In this document: piece after piece, positions 29,238 through 41,619 of the stretch
Position numbering within the stretch: position 1 is the stretch's first letter
Layout: each line of letters opens with the position of its first letter
DNA from: an uncultured Chloroflexota bacterium
GTDB lineage: Bacteria > Chloroflexota > Anaerolineae > Caldilineales > Caldilineaceae
Direction of reading: 5' to 3'
Assembly (NCBI GenBank): GCA_903858085.1
Contig: CAIOHJ010000289.1
Span: 1 to 64,000, forward strand
DNA: 64,000 nt
The notes under the pieces: generated by a model
The model's input: only the letters and a program-made list of their open reading frames with translations
Told to the model about the DNA's origin: nothing
Database searches by the model: none
Translations under genes and position numbers: made by a program

Positions 29238-30316
29238 ATGCAAGCAAAAATTGTTGTGCTCGCCGGTGACGGGATCGGCCCAGAAGTCACCGACGAAGCC
29301 CAAAAAATTCTGGACAAGGTCGGCCAACGCTTTGGCCATACTTTTGCCTACGACCCGCAGCTGATGGGAGGGTGCGCCATCGACCGCTGCGGCAGCAGCC
29401 TGCCCGAAGCCACGGTGGAAGCCTGCCTGCAGGCAGATGCCGTGCTGCTCGGCGCCGTCGGCGGCCCCCAGTGGGACAACCCCAACGCCCCCGACCGCCC
29501 CGAACGCGGGCTGCTGGGCATCCGCAAAGCCCTCAACCTCTTTGCCAACCTGCGCCCGGTCAAAGTGCAGCCGGAATTGATCCACGCCAGCGCCATCAAA
29601 GAGTCTGTGCTGGCCGGCACCGACCTGCTGGTGATTCGCGAGCTGACCGGCGGCGTCTATTTCGGACCCCGCCAGGAAGCCGGCGCCGAAGGCTACCAGG
29701 CCTTCGATACCATGATCTACACCCGCCCCGAAATCGAACGGGTTGTGCGTCTGGCCGCTGAAGCGGCACGCGGCCGCCACAAAAAACTGGCCAGCGTCGA
29801 CAAAGCCAATGTCCTGGCCTCCAGCCGCCTCTGGCGCCGCGTCACCGTCGAAGTCATGCAGGAATACCCCGACGTCGAACTCGAACATGTCCTGGTCGAC
29901 GCCATGGCCATGCACCTGATCCGCCGCCCCGCCAGCTTCGACGTCATCGTGGCTGAAAATCTCTTCGGCGATATTTTGACCGACGAAGCCTCGATGCTGG
30001 CTGGCTCGATGGGCATGCTCCCTTCTGCCAGCCTCGGCGACAAACAAAACCGCCACCAGTTGCCCCTCGGCCTCTACGAACCAATCCACGGCAGCGCCCC
30101 CGACCTCGCCGGCAAGGGCGTTGCCAACCCGCTGGCCACTATCCTCAGCACCGCCATGCTGCTGCGCCACAGTCTGGGACTCGAAGCAGAGGCACAGGCC
30201 GTCGAAGCCGCCGTCAACGCCGTGCTGGCAGCAGGCATCCGCACAGGCGACATCGCCGACCCCAAAAGCGAGGTGGTCGGCACCGCCACCATGGGAGACC
30301 TGGTCGCAGCCCACCT

Positions 30317-30320
<4 letters not shown>
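29238..30320 (+). CDS. leuB: 3-isopropylmalate dehydrogenase
   Basis: This is a 360-residue LeuB. AGDGIGPEVTDEA is the N-terminal signature, ELTGGVYFGPR the substrate loop, and VLVDAMAMHLIRRP plus NLFGDILTDEASMLAGSMGMLPSASL the Mg/isopropylmalate site. It oxidises 3-isopropylmalate for leucine and often also 3-methylmalate for the citramalate route to isoleucine, for which cimA lies in the same run of genes. The ATG at 29238 follows AGAAGGGA. The ppc start overlaps its stop by 4 bp. Confidence 0.95.
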
Positions 30321-33073
<2,753 letters not shown>

Positions 33074-33081
33074 GGTGCCAG

Positions 33082-33846
33082 GTGTCCAAATTGCTTTCTT
33101 GCGTCGATGGGTTGCTGATCGACATCGACGGCGTGCTCATGCTCGGCGACGAGGTCATCCCAGGCGCCACCGAGACGATCCGTGCCCTGCGCGATCGACA
33201 GATCCCTTTTCGCTTTATGACCAACACGACGGTCTACTGCCGACAGACCTTGCTGGAACACCTCAACGCCCGCGGGTTCGATGTGACACTCGACGAGCTC
33301 TACACCGCCACCTACTCCGCAGCCCGCTATCTGCGCCAGCAGCAGGCCAAAAGCTATCTCCCTCTCCTGTTGCCCGACGCCCAGCTCGAATTTGCCGGCA
33401 TCGACGTCGACGAAGAAACCCCTGAGTATGTGGTGGTCGGCGACCTGGGCGCCAGCTTTACATTTGCCCGGCTCAACCGGGCCTTCCGCGCCCTGCTCAA
33501 CGGCGCCCGGCTGGTCGCCCTGCACAAAAAACGACACTGGCGTACCCCACAAGGGCTCTTTCTCGACGCCGGCCCCTTCGTGGTGGCCCTGGAATACGCC
33601 ACCGAGTCCAACGCAGTGGTCGTCGGCAAGCCAAGCGAAGCCTACTTCCAAAGCGTCCTCGACGACCTGGGACTGCCCCCCGCACGGCTCGCCCTGATCG
33701 GCGACGACATCGAAATCGATGTGCTCGGCGCCAAACGTATGGGCATCCAGGGCTGGCTGGTCAAAACCGGACGCTTTCGCAAGGAAGATCTGGCGCGCGG
33801 GATCTGGCCAGACCAGATCCTGAACAGCATTGTGGATCTGATCTAA
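33082..33846 (+). CDS. HAD-IIA family phosphatase
   Basis: This 254-residue HAD hydrolase of subclass IIA (NagD/LHPP-like) has LLIDIDGVLML with the nucleophile Asp, FMTNTT as motif II, VGKPSEAYFQ with the motif III lysine and GDDIEIDVLGAKRMG as motif IV. The LHPP-like N-terminus suggests phosphohistidine, phospholysine or small phospho-compounds as substrates; not testable here. I chose GTG at 33082, which has GAGGTG ahead; a GTG at 33070 overlapping the ppc stop is also open. It lies in the leuB-ppc-cimA run. Confidence 0.85.
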   Translation: MSKLLSCVDGLLIDIDGVLMLGDEVIPGATETIRALRDRQIPFRFMTNTTVYCRQTLLEHLNARGFDVTLDELYTATYSAARYLRQQQAKSYLPLLLPDAQLEFAGIDVDEETPEYVVVGDLGASFTFARLNRAFRALLNGARLVALHKKRHWRTPQGLFLDAGPFVVALEYATESNAVVVGKPSEAYFQSVLDDLGLPPARLALIGDDIEIDVLGAKRMGIQGWLVKTGRFRKEDLARGIWPDQILNSIVDLI

Positions 33847-33905
33847 AAAAGTGTGCGCCAAACTACCCTGTGCCTTCAGACAGGGAAATCTTGCCGGAGG
33901 ATTCG

Positions 33906-35570
33906 ATGAACAATTCCAAAATCAGCCTGTATGACACCACCCTGCGAGACGGCACGCAGGGCGAAGGGGTTTCGCTCAGCTGCGACGACAAGCTGCGCAT
34001 CGCCCGCCGCCTCGACGAGTTTGGCATGGACTACATCGAAGGGGGCTGGCCCGGCTCAAACCCCAAAGATATCGAATTTTTCGAGCGCGCCCGGAACGAA
34101 CTCCCCCTCACCCACGCCCGGCTGGCCGCCTTTGGCTCCACCTGCAAAGCTGGGCTCCACCCAGCCGACGACGAACAAGTTCAGCTGCTGATCCACGCCA
34201 ATACCCCCGTCGTGACAATTTTTGGCAAGAGCTGGGAGCTGCACGTCACCGAGGTGCTGCGCACCTCCCTGGAAGAAAACCTGCGCATCATCCGCGAGAC
34301 CGTCCGTTTTCTCAAAGCCCACGACCGCCAGGTTTTCTACGACGCCGAGCATTTTTTTGACGGCTATCGCGCCAACCCAGAATACGCGCTGGCCACGCTG
34401 CAGGCAGCCCTGGTCGGCGGCGCCGACTGCATCGTGCTCTGCGACACCAACGGCGGCAGCCTCCCCTGGCAGGTCGGCGAGGCCGTCGACGCCGTGCTGC
34501 AGGAAGTGCTGGGCCAGAACAGCCCTACCTCCCCACGCCCAGCCCCCCTCGCCCACGTCAGCCTCTCCATCCATGCCCACAACGACAGCGAAACCGGCGT
34601 CGCCAACACCCTGGAAGCGGTGCGCCGCGGCTGTACCCAGGTGCAAGGCACCCTCAACGGCTACGGCGAACGGTGCGGCAACGCCAATCTGACCAGCATC
34701 ATCCCCGACCTGCAGCTCAAAATGGGCTACACCTGCGTGCCCGCCGACCGCCTGCGCGAACTGGTCGACCTCAGCCGCTACGTCAGCGAAATGGCCAACC
34801 TCCACCCCGACAGCCACCAGCCCTTCGTCGGCCAGAGCGCCTTCGCCCACAAAGGCGGCACCCACGTCAACGCCGTCGTCAAATCTGTGATGAGCTACCA
34901 ACACATCGACCCAGCCCTGATCGGCAACCAGAGCCGCGTGCTGGTCAGCGAGCTGAGTGGCAAAGACAACATCGCCAGCAAACGCAAAGAGTTCGGCCTG
35001 GATGGGCTGAGCCGCGAGGAAGAACGCCGAATCCTGCAGCAGATCAAAGAACTCGAAAACGCCGGCTTTGCCTTCGAAAGCGCCGAGGCCAGCGTCGATC
35101 TGATGCTGCGCCGGGCACGCGCCGGCTACCAGCCCCCCTTCGAGATGATCGACTATACCGCCGCCGTCGAGTACCGCGCCGGCCGCGGCATGTTCTCCGA
35201 GGCGACCGTCAAGGTGCGCGTCGGAGAAGATCTCTTCCACGAAGTCGCCGACGGCAACGGCCCGGTCAATGCCCTCAACCGAGCCCTCCGCAAGGCCATC
35301 CTGCCCTTTTATCCCCGCCTGCACAGCGTGCACCTGACCGACTACAAGGTGCGCATCCTCGACAGCGGCAACGGCACCGCCGCCATGACCCGTGTCTTGA
35401 TCGACTTCAGCGATGGCGACCGCCGGTGGGCTACCGTCGGCGCCTCCACCAATATCATCGAGGCCAGCTGGATCGCACTCTCCGACTCAGTCGAGTATTT
35501 TATCCTGACCGACGGCGAACGCAACCAGATCGCCATCACCCTGCCCACACCGGTCGCCGGCACCGACTGA
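33906..35570 (+). CDS. cimA: (R)-Citramalate synthase
   Basis: This 554-residue enzyme of the 2-isopropylmalate/homocitrate synthase family condenses pyruvate and acetyl-CoA to citramalate. LYDTTLRDGTQGEGV is the catalytic start, SIHAHNDSETGVAN the metal histidines and GTLNGYGERCGNANLTSI the signature. The C-terminal 150 residues are the regulatory domain, normally sensing isoleucine. The Gln-Gly-Glu-Gly-Val stretch and length fit the CimA branch. The ATG follows CGGAGG. A small hairpin (33866-33885) lies just before the ribosome site. It gives a threonine-independent route to isoleucine. Confidence 0.94.
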   Translation: MNNSKISLYDTTLRDGTQGEGVSLSCDDKLRIARRLDEFGMDYIEGGWPGSNPKDIEFFERARNELPLTHARLAAFGSTCKAGLHPADDEQVQLLIHANTPVVTIFGKSWELHVTEVLRTSLEENLRIIRETVRFLKAHDRQVFYDAEHFFDGYRANPEYALATLQAALVGGADCIVLCDTNGGSLPWQVGEAVDAVLQEVLGQNSPTSPRPAPLAHVSLSIHAHNDSETGVANTLEAVRRGCTQVQGTLNGYGERCGNANLTSIIPDLQLKMGYTCVPADRLRELVDLSRYVSEMANLHPDSHQPFVGQSAFAHKGGTHVNAVVKSVMSYQHIDPALIGNQSRVLVSELSGKDNIASKRKEFGLDGLSREEERRILQQIKELENAGFAFESAEASVDLMLRRARAGYQPPFEMIDYTAAVEYRAGRGMFSEATVKVRVGEDLFHEVADGNGPVNALNRALRKAILPFYPRLHSVHLTDYKVRILDSGNGTAAMTRVLIDFSDGDRRWATVGASTNIIEASWIALSDSVEYFILTDGERNQIAITLPTPVAGTD

Positions 35571-35578
35571 ACCGCGGC

Positions 35579-37069
35579 TCATGCCGGCAGCCGAATCCAG
35601 AAGGTGCTCCCCACACCCTCCTGGCTCTCCACCCCGACCGTCCCCCCGTGCGCCTCCACGATCTCTTTGACGATGGCCAGCCCCAAGCCAGCCCCCCCCC
35701 GGGTGCGGGCACGGTCAACCCGGTAAAAACGCTCCCAGATCCGCTCACATTCCTGGGGGGATATCCCTTCACCGCTGTCGACAACCGTAAACTCGACCTG
35801 GCACGCCGCAGACAGCCTCTGCAACGCCAACGTCACGCTGCCGGCCGCCGGCGTGTGTTTGAGCGCATTGTCGAGCAGGTTGGCCAGCACACGCCGCAGC
35901 CTGGCCACATCCCCCCGAATGCGCAGAAGATCGGCCGCCGGAACCCAACGCAGCTCTACCTGGGCCGCCGCAAATTGCGGGCGAAAGCTCTCCACAACCT
36001 CTGCTCCCAGCTGCACCAGGTCCACCTGTTCCAGTTGCAGCACATTGTTTTCCACTCGCGCCAGATCCAACAACTCTTCGACCCGCTCGGTCAGCCGCTG
36101 GGCTTCCTGGCTGATCACCAGGGCAGCCCGTTGCCGGGCCGCCGTACTCTCTGCCGTGCCGTCCAACAATGCCTGGCTGTAGCCGTGGATGCTGGTGAGG
36201 GGCGTCTTGAGGTCGTGGCTGACATTGGCCACAAAATCGCGCTGCGCCTGCTGGCTCTGCTGAACCCGGTCAGCCATCTGGTTGAAACGGGTGGCCAGCA
36301 CATGGAGCTCGGCCAGCGAGACATGTCTGGTGTCGACCCGGTAGGCCAGATTGCCGCTGGCCAGCGCCTGCGTCCCAGCGATCAGCGGATTCAAGCTGCG
36401 TGTGACGGCGCCAGCAGTCCAGCGGCTGAGCACAAACACCACCAACGTCAATGCCGCCAGCCCACTCGCCAGCAGCCCACCCGGCAGGTCCAGCACCGAC
36501 TCCACCATCGCCTGCAAGACGGCCGGCTGCATCTTGAGCACCACCAGATCGATCCAGCTGCTGTTGGCGGCCAACAGCAGGGTCGAAACATAGTGCCAAT
36601 CCTGCCCCTCCAACAAAGCAGCGCCCCGCACCACCTCGGCCATCATGCCCATTCGGCTGCCCCCCCGCATCCGATGGGGCAGCCGCTCAAAAGGTGAACT
36701 GCTGACTGGCTCCCAACGCAGCCCAACCGCCTGCTCGACACTGTCAAACAAAATCCTGCCGTCGGGCTGTGCCACCAGCAAAATACGGACATTCTGCGCG
36801 CTGGCCTGGCTGTGCAAAAAGTCAAAAAAGCGGCGTGCACTCTCGCGGTCGGTGGCCACAGCCAGGCTGGCAAAATTGCTGCGCGCCAGCGTGACCGTCG
36901 GCTGCAACCATTCCGCCATGCGCTGCAGCATGGACTCGGCGCGCAACGGCGCCTGCAACGCCAGCAGCAGCAAAATGGCCACACACAGCACAGCCAACGC
37001 CACCACCATGTGGGTGAAGAGCAGACGATTTTGCAGCGTGTCCAATAAACGACGCAGAACGTGCTCCAT
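35579..37069 (-). CDS. Sensor histidine kinase
   Basis: This 496-residue membrane sensor has a first membrane segment at about 20-40, an extracytoplasmic sensor of about 150 residues and a second membrane segment. A HAMP linker (LNPLIAGTQALASGNLAYRV) and the dimerisation domain FVANVSHDLKTPLTSIHGY with phosphorylated His follow. The ATPase domain has LLDNALKHTPAAG, DSGEGISP and GAGLGLAIVKEIVEAHGG. It is the partner of the regulator gene 31 bp upstream. The ATG has GAGG directly against it, so spacing is short. Signal is unknown. Confidence 0.92.
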   Translation of the reverse strand: MEHVLRRLLDTLQNRLLFTHMVVALAVLCVAILLLLALQAPLRAESMLQRMAEWLQPTVTLARSNFASLAVATDRESARRFFDFLHSQASAQNVRILLVAQPDGRILFDSVEQAVGLRWEPVSSSPFERLPHRMRGGSRMGMMAEVVRGAALLEGQDWHYVSTLLLAANSSWIDLVVLKMQPAVLQAMVESVLDLPGGLLASGLAALTLVVFVLSRWTAGAVTRSLNPLIAGTQALASGNLAYRVDTRHVSLAELHVLATRFNQMADRVQQSQQAQRDFVANVSHDLKTPLTSIHGYSQALLDGTAESTAARQRAALVISQEAQRLTERVEELLDLARVENNVLQLEQVDLVQLGAEVVESFRPQFAAAQVELRWVPAADLLRIRGDVARLRRVLANLLDNALKHTPAAGSVTLALQRLSAACQVEFTVVDSGEGISPQECERIWERFYRVDRARTRGGAGLGLAIVKEIVEAHGGTVGVESQEGVGSTFWIRLPA

Positions 37070-37100
37070 CCTCGCTGAATGGCGGTACACCAGGGATCGT

Positions 37101-37802
37101 CTACGCTGGCCTGTCGGGCTGTGGCCCCACCAGCCGGTAGCCAATGCCCCAGACAGTCTCCAAACTGACAGTGCTGGCGCGCAGTTCCTTGCGCAAAGCC
37201 GCGATGTGCACATCGACCGTGCGTGTCTCCCCAGCAAAGTCGTAGCCCCAAACCTGGCTCAACAGCTGCTCGCGGCTGAAGACAATGCTCTGATTTTCCA
37301 ACAGATGCTGAAGCAGGTCGAATTCTTTGGTACGCAGGCTGACGGGCTCCTGGTCGATCCAGACCATCCGCCGTGCAGCGTCCAGGGTCAGGTTGCCCAG
37401 CTGCAAAGCTGGGCTGTTTTCGCCAGGGTCGGTCACAGGCTGGGTGCGACGCAGCACAGCACGCACCCTCGCCACCAGCTCGCGCGGGTTGTACGGTTTG
37501 GTCACATAATCGTCGGCCCCCAGTTCAAGACCCAAAATCCGGTCGATGTCTTCGGTACGAGCCGTAAGCATGATGATCGGGGTCCGCGAGCGCCGACGCA
37601 CTTCACGGCAGACAGTCCAGCCGTCGCTCCCTGGCAACATCAGATCCAACACAATCAGGTCAGGGCTCTCCGCCGCAAAACGGTCCAGCGCCGCCGTACC
37701 CGTGCGGGCGGTCACAACCTGATACCCAGCACTCTCCAGATACATCCGGTTCAATTCGACAATGTTGGGCTCGTCGTCTACAACAAGAATCTTCGATTGC
37801 AT
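37101..37802 (-). CDS. OmpR/PhoB-type response regulator
   Basis: This 233-residue regulator has a receiver domain (ILVVDDEPNIVELNRMYLE, phospho-Asp in VLDLMLPGSDG, TARTED switch and the lysine in YVTKPYNPRELVARV). A winged-helix DNA-binding domain with LRTKEFDLLQHLLEN and VWGYDF...RTVDVHIAALRKEL follows. It forms a two-component system with the kinase downstream. A promoter-like pair lies 34-61 bp upstream on the minus strand. Targets are unknown. Confidence 0.94.
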   Translation of the reverse strand: MQSKILVVDDEPNIVELNRMYLESAGYQVVTARTGTAALDRFAAESPDLIVLDLMLPGSDGWTVCREVRRRSRTPIIMLTARTEDIDRILGLELGADDYVTKPYNPRELVARVRAVLRRTQPVTDPGENSPALQLGNLTLDAARRMVWIDQEPVSLRTKEFDLLQHLLENQSIVFSREQLLSQVWGYDFAGETRTVDVHIAALRKELRASTVSLETVWGIGYRLVGPQPDRPA

Positions 37803-37835
37803 ACAACTCCATTGAAACGCCAATCCCCCCTTCAG

Positions 37836-37863
37836 ATGTTAGCTGGATTTGTCCGATCTGCAA
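37836..37863 (-). promoter_or_regulatory. Possible promoter of the two-component operon
   Basis: On the minus strand TTGCAG (37863-37858) and TAACAT (37841-37836) are 16 bp apart, placing the start near 37829, about 27 nt ahead of the regulator ATG. Confidence 0.35.
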
Positions 37864-37932
37864 AAAATCTGCCAACTGTTGCACAGAATTGCCCACAGAA
37901 GCCAATTTTTGTTATGTATTGCCAAATTTTAA

Positions 37933-37962
37933 TTCTGGAATGGGCACCAAAGGTGGTATACT
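37933..37962 (+). promoter_or_regulatory. Possible promoter of the RNase J gene
   Basis: A clear TATACT at 37957-37962 lies in an AT-rich stretch; the facing -35 (TTCTGG, 37933-37938, 18-bp spacer) is weak. The leader to the ATG at 38078 would be about 110 nt. Confidence 0.35.
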
Positions 37963-38077
37963 GGATCCATTCTAACGCGACGCACACAGGCAGCGCCGGG
38001 TCGCCCGCCTGTTTCGTATGATAGAACTTTTGAATCGTAAAGGACCAAAAGAGGTCAATTGAGGAGTTTTGGAGACT

Positions 38078-39775
38078 ATGGCAAGACAAGAAAATAAGGC
38101 GGCAGACCAGACCGCCCCCCTGCTGCGCGTCATCCCCCTGGGAGGGGTCGGCGAAATCGGCAAGAATATGCTGGTCCTGGAATCGGGCAACAACCTGTTG
38201 GTCATCGACGCCGGGCTGATGTTTCCGACCAGCGACATGCACGGCATCGACATCGTGATCCCAGATGCCTCCTATGTGCTGGAACGGTCGGAGCAGGTGC
38301 GCGGGATTGTGCTGACCCACGGCCACGAAGATCACATCGGCGCGCTCTCCTATTTTGTGGAACAGGGTCTGCGCGCACCCATCTACGCGACCTCCCTGAC
38401 ACAGGGGCTGCTCGAAGTCAAGCTGCGCGAACAAAAATTGCTGGCAGAAGCCGACCTGCATGTCATCACCGCCGACACTGTGATCGAGCTCGGCCCCTTC
38501 ACTGTCGAGTTTTTTCACACCACACACAGTTTTCCCGACAGTGTCGGGGTGGCCGTGTTGACACCGGCCGGCCGGGTCATCCACACCAGCGACTATCGTT
38601 TTGACCCAACCCCAGTGGACGGACGCCCCACCGAAGAACACAAGCTGAAGCAGTGGGGGGACGCAGGGGTGCTGCTCCTGATGGCAGACAGCACAAACGC
38701 CGAACGCAGCGGCACCACCGAGAGCGAAGCAACTGTGGAGACCATGCTCGAAGAGGTGATGAGCCAGGCCGAGGGACGCCTCCTGTTGGCCACATTCGCC
38801 TCCAACCTCGGCCGTGTGCAACAGGTGATCAACGTGGCCCGGCGGCACGGCCGACGGCTGGGGGTGATCGGGCGCAGCATGGTCAACAACGTGCGCATCG
38901 CCATCAAGCTCGGCTACCTCAATATCAAAGAGGAAGAGCTGCTGACCGCCGGTGAAATGGAGTCGCTGCCAGGCCATGAGGTGGTGATCGTGGCGACCGG
39001 CAGCCAGGGCGAACCCACCAGCGCAATGGTGCGCATGAGCATGGGAGACCACCGCCAACTGGTGCTGCGTGCCGGGGATACTGTGGTGTTGAGCGCAACG
39101 CCGATCCCAGGCAACGAAGAGCTCTTCAACCGCACCGTGGACAATCTCTTCCGCCAAGGCGCCAATGTGCTCTACCACGAGCTGGGCAGCGTGCACGTCA
39201 GCGGCCACGGCGGGCAGGCAGATTATCTGCATATGCTCGACCTGACCCGCCCGCAGCATTTCATCCCGGTCCACGGCGAATACCGCCACCTGGTGCTGCA
39301 TTCGCGGCTGGTCGAACGCTGGGGAGTGCCCAAGGAACGAATCTTTGTGGTCGAAGACGGAGATACGGTAGAGTTTGGCAACTTCGACGGCAAAGGCACC
39401 ATCGTCGGACGCCGCGGGGAAAAGCTGGAGGCTGGCCACGTCTATGTCGACGGGCTCGGCGTGGGCGATATCGGCAACGTGGTGCTGCGTGACCGGCGCC
39501 AGCTGAGCCAGGAAGGGTTTATTGTCTGCATTGTGGCAGTCGACGAGTTCGACGGTGAAATCATCTACGGCCCGGAGATCATCAGCCGTGGCTTTGTCTA
39601 TATGCGTGAACAGGAAGATCTGATTCGCCGGGCACAAGAGGCAGTCTCCAAGGTGGTCAAAAAGAAGGCCCCGACCTCGGTGCTGGAAAATAAGATCAAA
39701 GACGCACTGGGCAATTTCGCAGCGCGCGAGATCGGCCGACGCCCTATGGTGCTGCCGCTGGTGATCGAAGTCTAG
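38078..39775 (+). CDS. rnj: Ribonuclease J
   Basis: This 565-residue metallo-beta-lactamase/beta-CASP nuclease has the metal motif LTHGHEDHIGAL. HTTHSFPDSVGVAV, IHTSDYRFDPTP, LMADSTNAERSG and the beta-CASP part GSQGEPTSAMVRM follow. SGHGGQADYLHML and FIPVHGEYRHL complete the site. It is both an endonuclease and a 5'-3' exonuclease in mRNA turnover and rRNA maturation. I chose the ATG at 38078 with GGAG ahead; a TTG three codons upstream is possible. Confidence 0.95.
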   Translation: MARQENKAADQTAPLLRVIPLGGVGEIGKNMLVLESGNNLLVIDAGLMFPTSDMHGIDIVIPDASYVLERSEQVRGIVLTHGHEDHIGALSYFVEQGLRAPIYATSLTQGLLEVKLREQKLLAEADLHVITADTVIELGPFTVEFFHTTHSFPDSVGVAVLTPAGRVIHTSDYRFDPTPVDGRPTEEHKLKQWGDAGVLLLMADSTNAERSGTTESEATVETMLEEVMSQAEGRLLLATFASNLGRVQQVINVARRHGRRLGVIGRSMVNNVRIAIKLGYLNIKEEELLTAGEMESLPGHEVVIVATGSQGEPTSAMVRMSMGDHRQLVLRAGDTVVLSATPIPGNEELFNRTVDNLFRQGANVLYHELGSVHVSGHGGQADYLHMLDLTRPQHFIPVHGEYRHLVLHSRLVERWGVPKERIFVVEDGDTVEFGNFDGKGTIVGRRGEKLEAGHVYVDGLGVGDIGNVVLRDRRQLSQEGFIVCIVAVDEFDGEIIYGPEIISRGFVYMREQEDLIRRAQEAVSKVVKKKAPTSVLENKIKDALGNFAAREIGRRPMVLPLVIEV

Positions 39776-39788
39776 CAGCACGGCGACC

Positions 39789-40544
39789 ATGGCTGGAGCG
39801 ACCCGCTATCTCCCCTATTACGATGACCTCCTCGAGGCACTGGCGACCCCTGGCTGCGCGTTCTGTCTGCTGCAGCAACGGACCGCCGAGCGCTATCTGG
39901 ATGCACTGCTGTGGGAGAGTGTCAACGACCCCAGCCTGCGACGCGAGGTGAGCGCCGCTCGCGGCTTCTGCCGCAGCCATGCCTGGCTGTTGGTGCGCCC
40001 GGGAGCGGCACTCAGCGCCGCCATTCTCTACAAAGATGTGCTGCTCGGTGCCGCGCGGACGCTGCAGAACGCCTCCGCACAGCGCCCTTCGCTCTGGCAA
40101 CGGCTGCGCACCTGGCTCAGGCGCCCCAATCCGCAGGAAGACCCCGTCGTGCGGGCGCTGGCAGCACAGCGCACCTGCCCGGCATGCACCAACGCCCGCG
40201 CAGTCGAACAACACCTCTGCGCCACCGTCGGGACAGCCATCCAGCGCTCAGACGAGTTTTTGCTGCGCTACCGGAGTTCCAGCGGCCTCTGCCTCGACCA
40301 TTTTTCAACGTTGACAGCCGCGCTACAGCCGTCCCGGCTGCGCCAGCCGCTGTGGGAGGCACAGAGCGCAGTCTGGCAGAGACTGGACACGGAGCTGGCT
40401 GAGTTTATCCGCAAAAACGATCACCGCTTTCGGGGAGAAGCCTTCGGGGTCGAACGCGACGCCTGGGAACGGGCGATCGCACTCACCTCTGGCCCACAGC
40501 CAGCGGCGACTTCGACGCGCGGCGGGTTGACCCAGAGCCGCTAA
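39789..40544 (+). CDS. DUF6062-type cysteine-motif protein
   Basis: This is a 251-residue protein of unknown function. It has regularly placed pairs: PGCAFC near residue 25, GFCRSHAWL, RTCPACTNA and GLCLDHF. Two CxxC plus two C-x-x-(H) units suggest zinc or iron-sulfur binding. The pattern matches what I know as DUF6062, a family seen mainly in Chloroflexota and Firmicutes. It starts 13 bp after the RNase J stop and precedes a phosphoesterase gene by 9 bp, so the three are probably one operon. Confidence 0.7.
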   Translation: MAGATRYLPYYDDLLEALATPGCAFCLLQQRTAERYLDALLWESVNDPSLRREVSAARGFCRSHAWLLVRPGAALSAAILYKDVLLGAARTLQNASAQRPSLWQRLRTWLRRPNPQEDPVVRALAAQRTCPACTNARAVEQHLCATVGTAIQRSDEFLLRYRSSSGLCLDHFSTLTAALQPSRLRQPLWEAQSAVWQRLDTELAEFIRKNDHRFRGEAFGVERDAWERAIALTSGPQPAATSTRGGLTQSR

Positions 40545-40553
40545 AAAGCACCC

Positions 40554-41585
40554 ATGCCAGGGTGCGAAAGGTCCAGGAACAGCGCATTGAAACCGTTGTT
40601 GCAGCCCCCTCGCAGCCCCCTCAACCTGCTGCCAGACCCTGTCGAAACAGCACTGGAACAGCGTCTGGAGCTGGCCTACGAACAAGACCAGCCGACCGGC
40701 CATGCCAGCCTCTTTTCGCGGCGCAGGCTGCTGTGGATGGCCAGCAGCCTGCTCGGCACAGCCCTGCTGGGCACCGGCTACGCACGCTGGGTCGAACCTG
40801 CCCAGGTACAGGTGGAAGAGGTCCCGCTGCCCGTCCCCCGGCTGCCCGAACGGCTGATCGGCAAACGCATCGCCCAAATCTCAGACATCCATATCGGCGC
40901 CTATTTTACCCAGGAAGAGACAGCCGCCGCCATCCGTCTCGTCAATCAGTTGAACGTAGATCTGCTGATGCTGACCGGCGATTTTGGCACCGTGCGCGAA
41001 CGGGACCGCAGCCTGCGGGCCGCACGGCGGACAGCAGTCTTGTTGTCGTTGGTGGAGCCGCTGCGGCTGGCAACCATGCCCGTGGTGGCTGTCACCGGCA
41101 ACCACGACCACTGGGGTGGGCTGGAGCCCGTCGTGCGCATGCTGAACGAAGCCGGGGCCCGGCTGCTGCGCAACGCAGCGATCCCGATCGACGATGGCCT
41201 CTGGCTGGCCGGCGTGGAAGACGTCTGGGGAGGAAGCCCGGATCTGGCCGCAGCGCTGCGCGAGGTGCCAGCCGGGACCCCTACCCTGCTGATGTCACAT
41301 GCCCCCGACTATTTTGACAACGTGCTCCAGCGCAATGCCCCGATCACAGCCCAGTTCAGCGGCCATACGCACGGCGGACAGATCCGCCTGCCCAGCCCGG
41401 TGCCCGGCCCCGAAGGGCTCTACAGCTACGCGCTGGTGATTCCAGAATACGGCAAGCACTACCCAATCGGACTGCGCCGGGTAGGCGAACGCACTGTCTA
41501 CACCAACCGCGGGATCGGCAGCTGGCCCATTCCTTACCGGTTCAACTGCCCACCAGAGATCACCGTTTTTACCCTGCAGCCCTGA
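40554..41585 (+). CDS. Tat-exported metallophosphoesterase (YkuE/LpxH-like)
   Basis: This is a calcineurin-like phosphoesterase of 343 residues. The metal motifs are complete: QISDIHIGA, LTGDFG, VTGNHDHWGG, LMSHAPDYF and FSGHTHGGQI. Residues about 53-77 read FSRRRLLWMASSLLGTALLG, a twin-arginine signal with a long N-terminal region. B. subtilis YkuE is a Tat substrate of the same family, which supports export. The substrate may be a phospholipid or nucleotide diphosphate. The long pre-signal stretch could mean a later start, for which I see no better codon. Confidence 0.87.
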   Translation: MPGCERSRNSALKPLLQPPRSPLNLLPDPVETALEQRLELAYEQDQPTGHASLFSRRRLLWMASSLLGTALLGTGYARWVEPAQVQVEEVPLPVPRLPERLIGKRIAQISDIHIGAYFTQEETAAAIRLVNQLNVDLLMLTGDFGTVRERDRSLRAARRTAVLLSLVEPLRLATMPVVAVTGNHDHWGGLEPVVRMLNEAGARLLRNAAIPIDDGLWLAGVEDVWGGSPDLAAALREVPAGTPTLLMSHAPDYFDNVLQRNAPITAQFSGHTHGGQIRLPSPVPGPEGLYSYALVIPEYGKHYPIGLRRVGERTVYTNRGIGSWPIPYRFNCPPEITVFTLQP

Positions 41586-41619
41586 AGAACGACCCGCCGT
41601 TTTGTGAGACAAACAGGCC

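Noticed and set aside
34673..36697. 674-codon plus-strand frame across the cimA end and the histidine kinase
   Set aside because: Arg/Pro/Gln-rich with no recognisable fold, and it crosses two well-supported genes on opposite strands.
37832..39790. 652-codon minus-strand frame opposite RNase J
   Set aside because: The plus strand encodes a full RNase J with metal motifs; the reverse frame has His/Gln/Gly-rich shadow composition.
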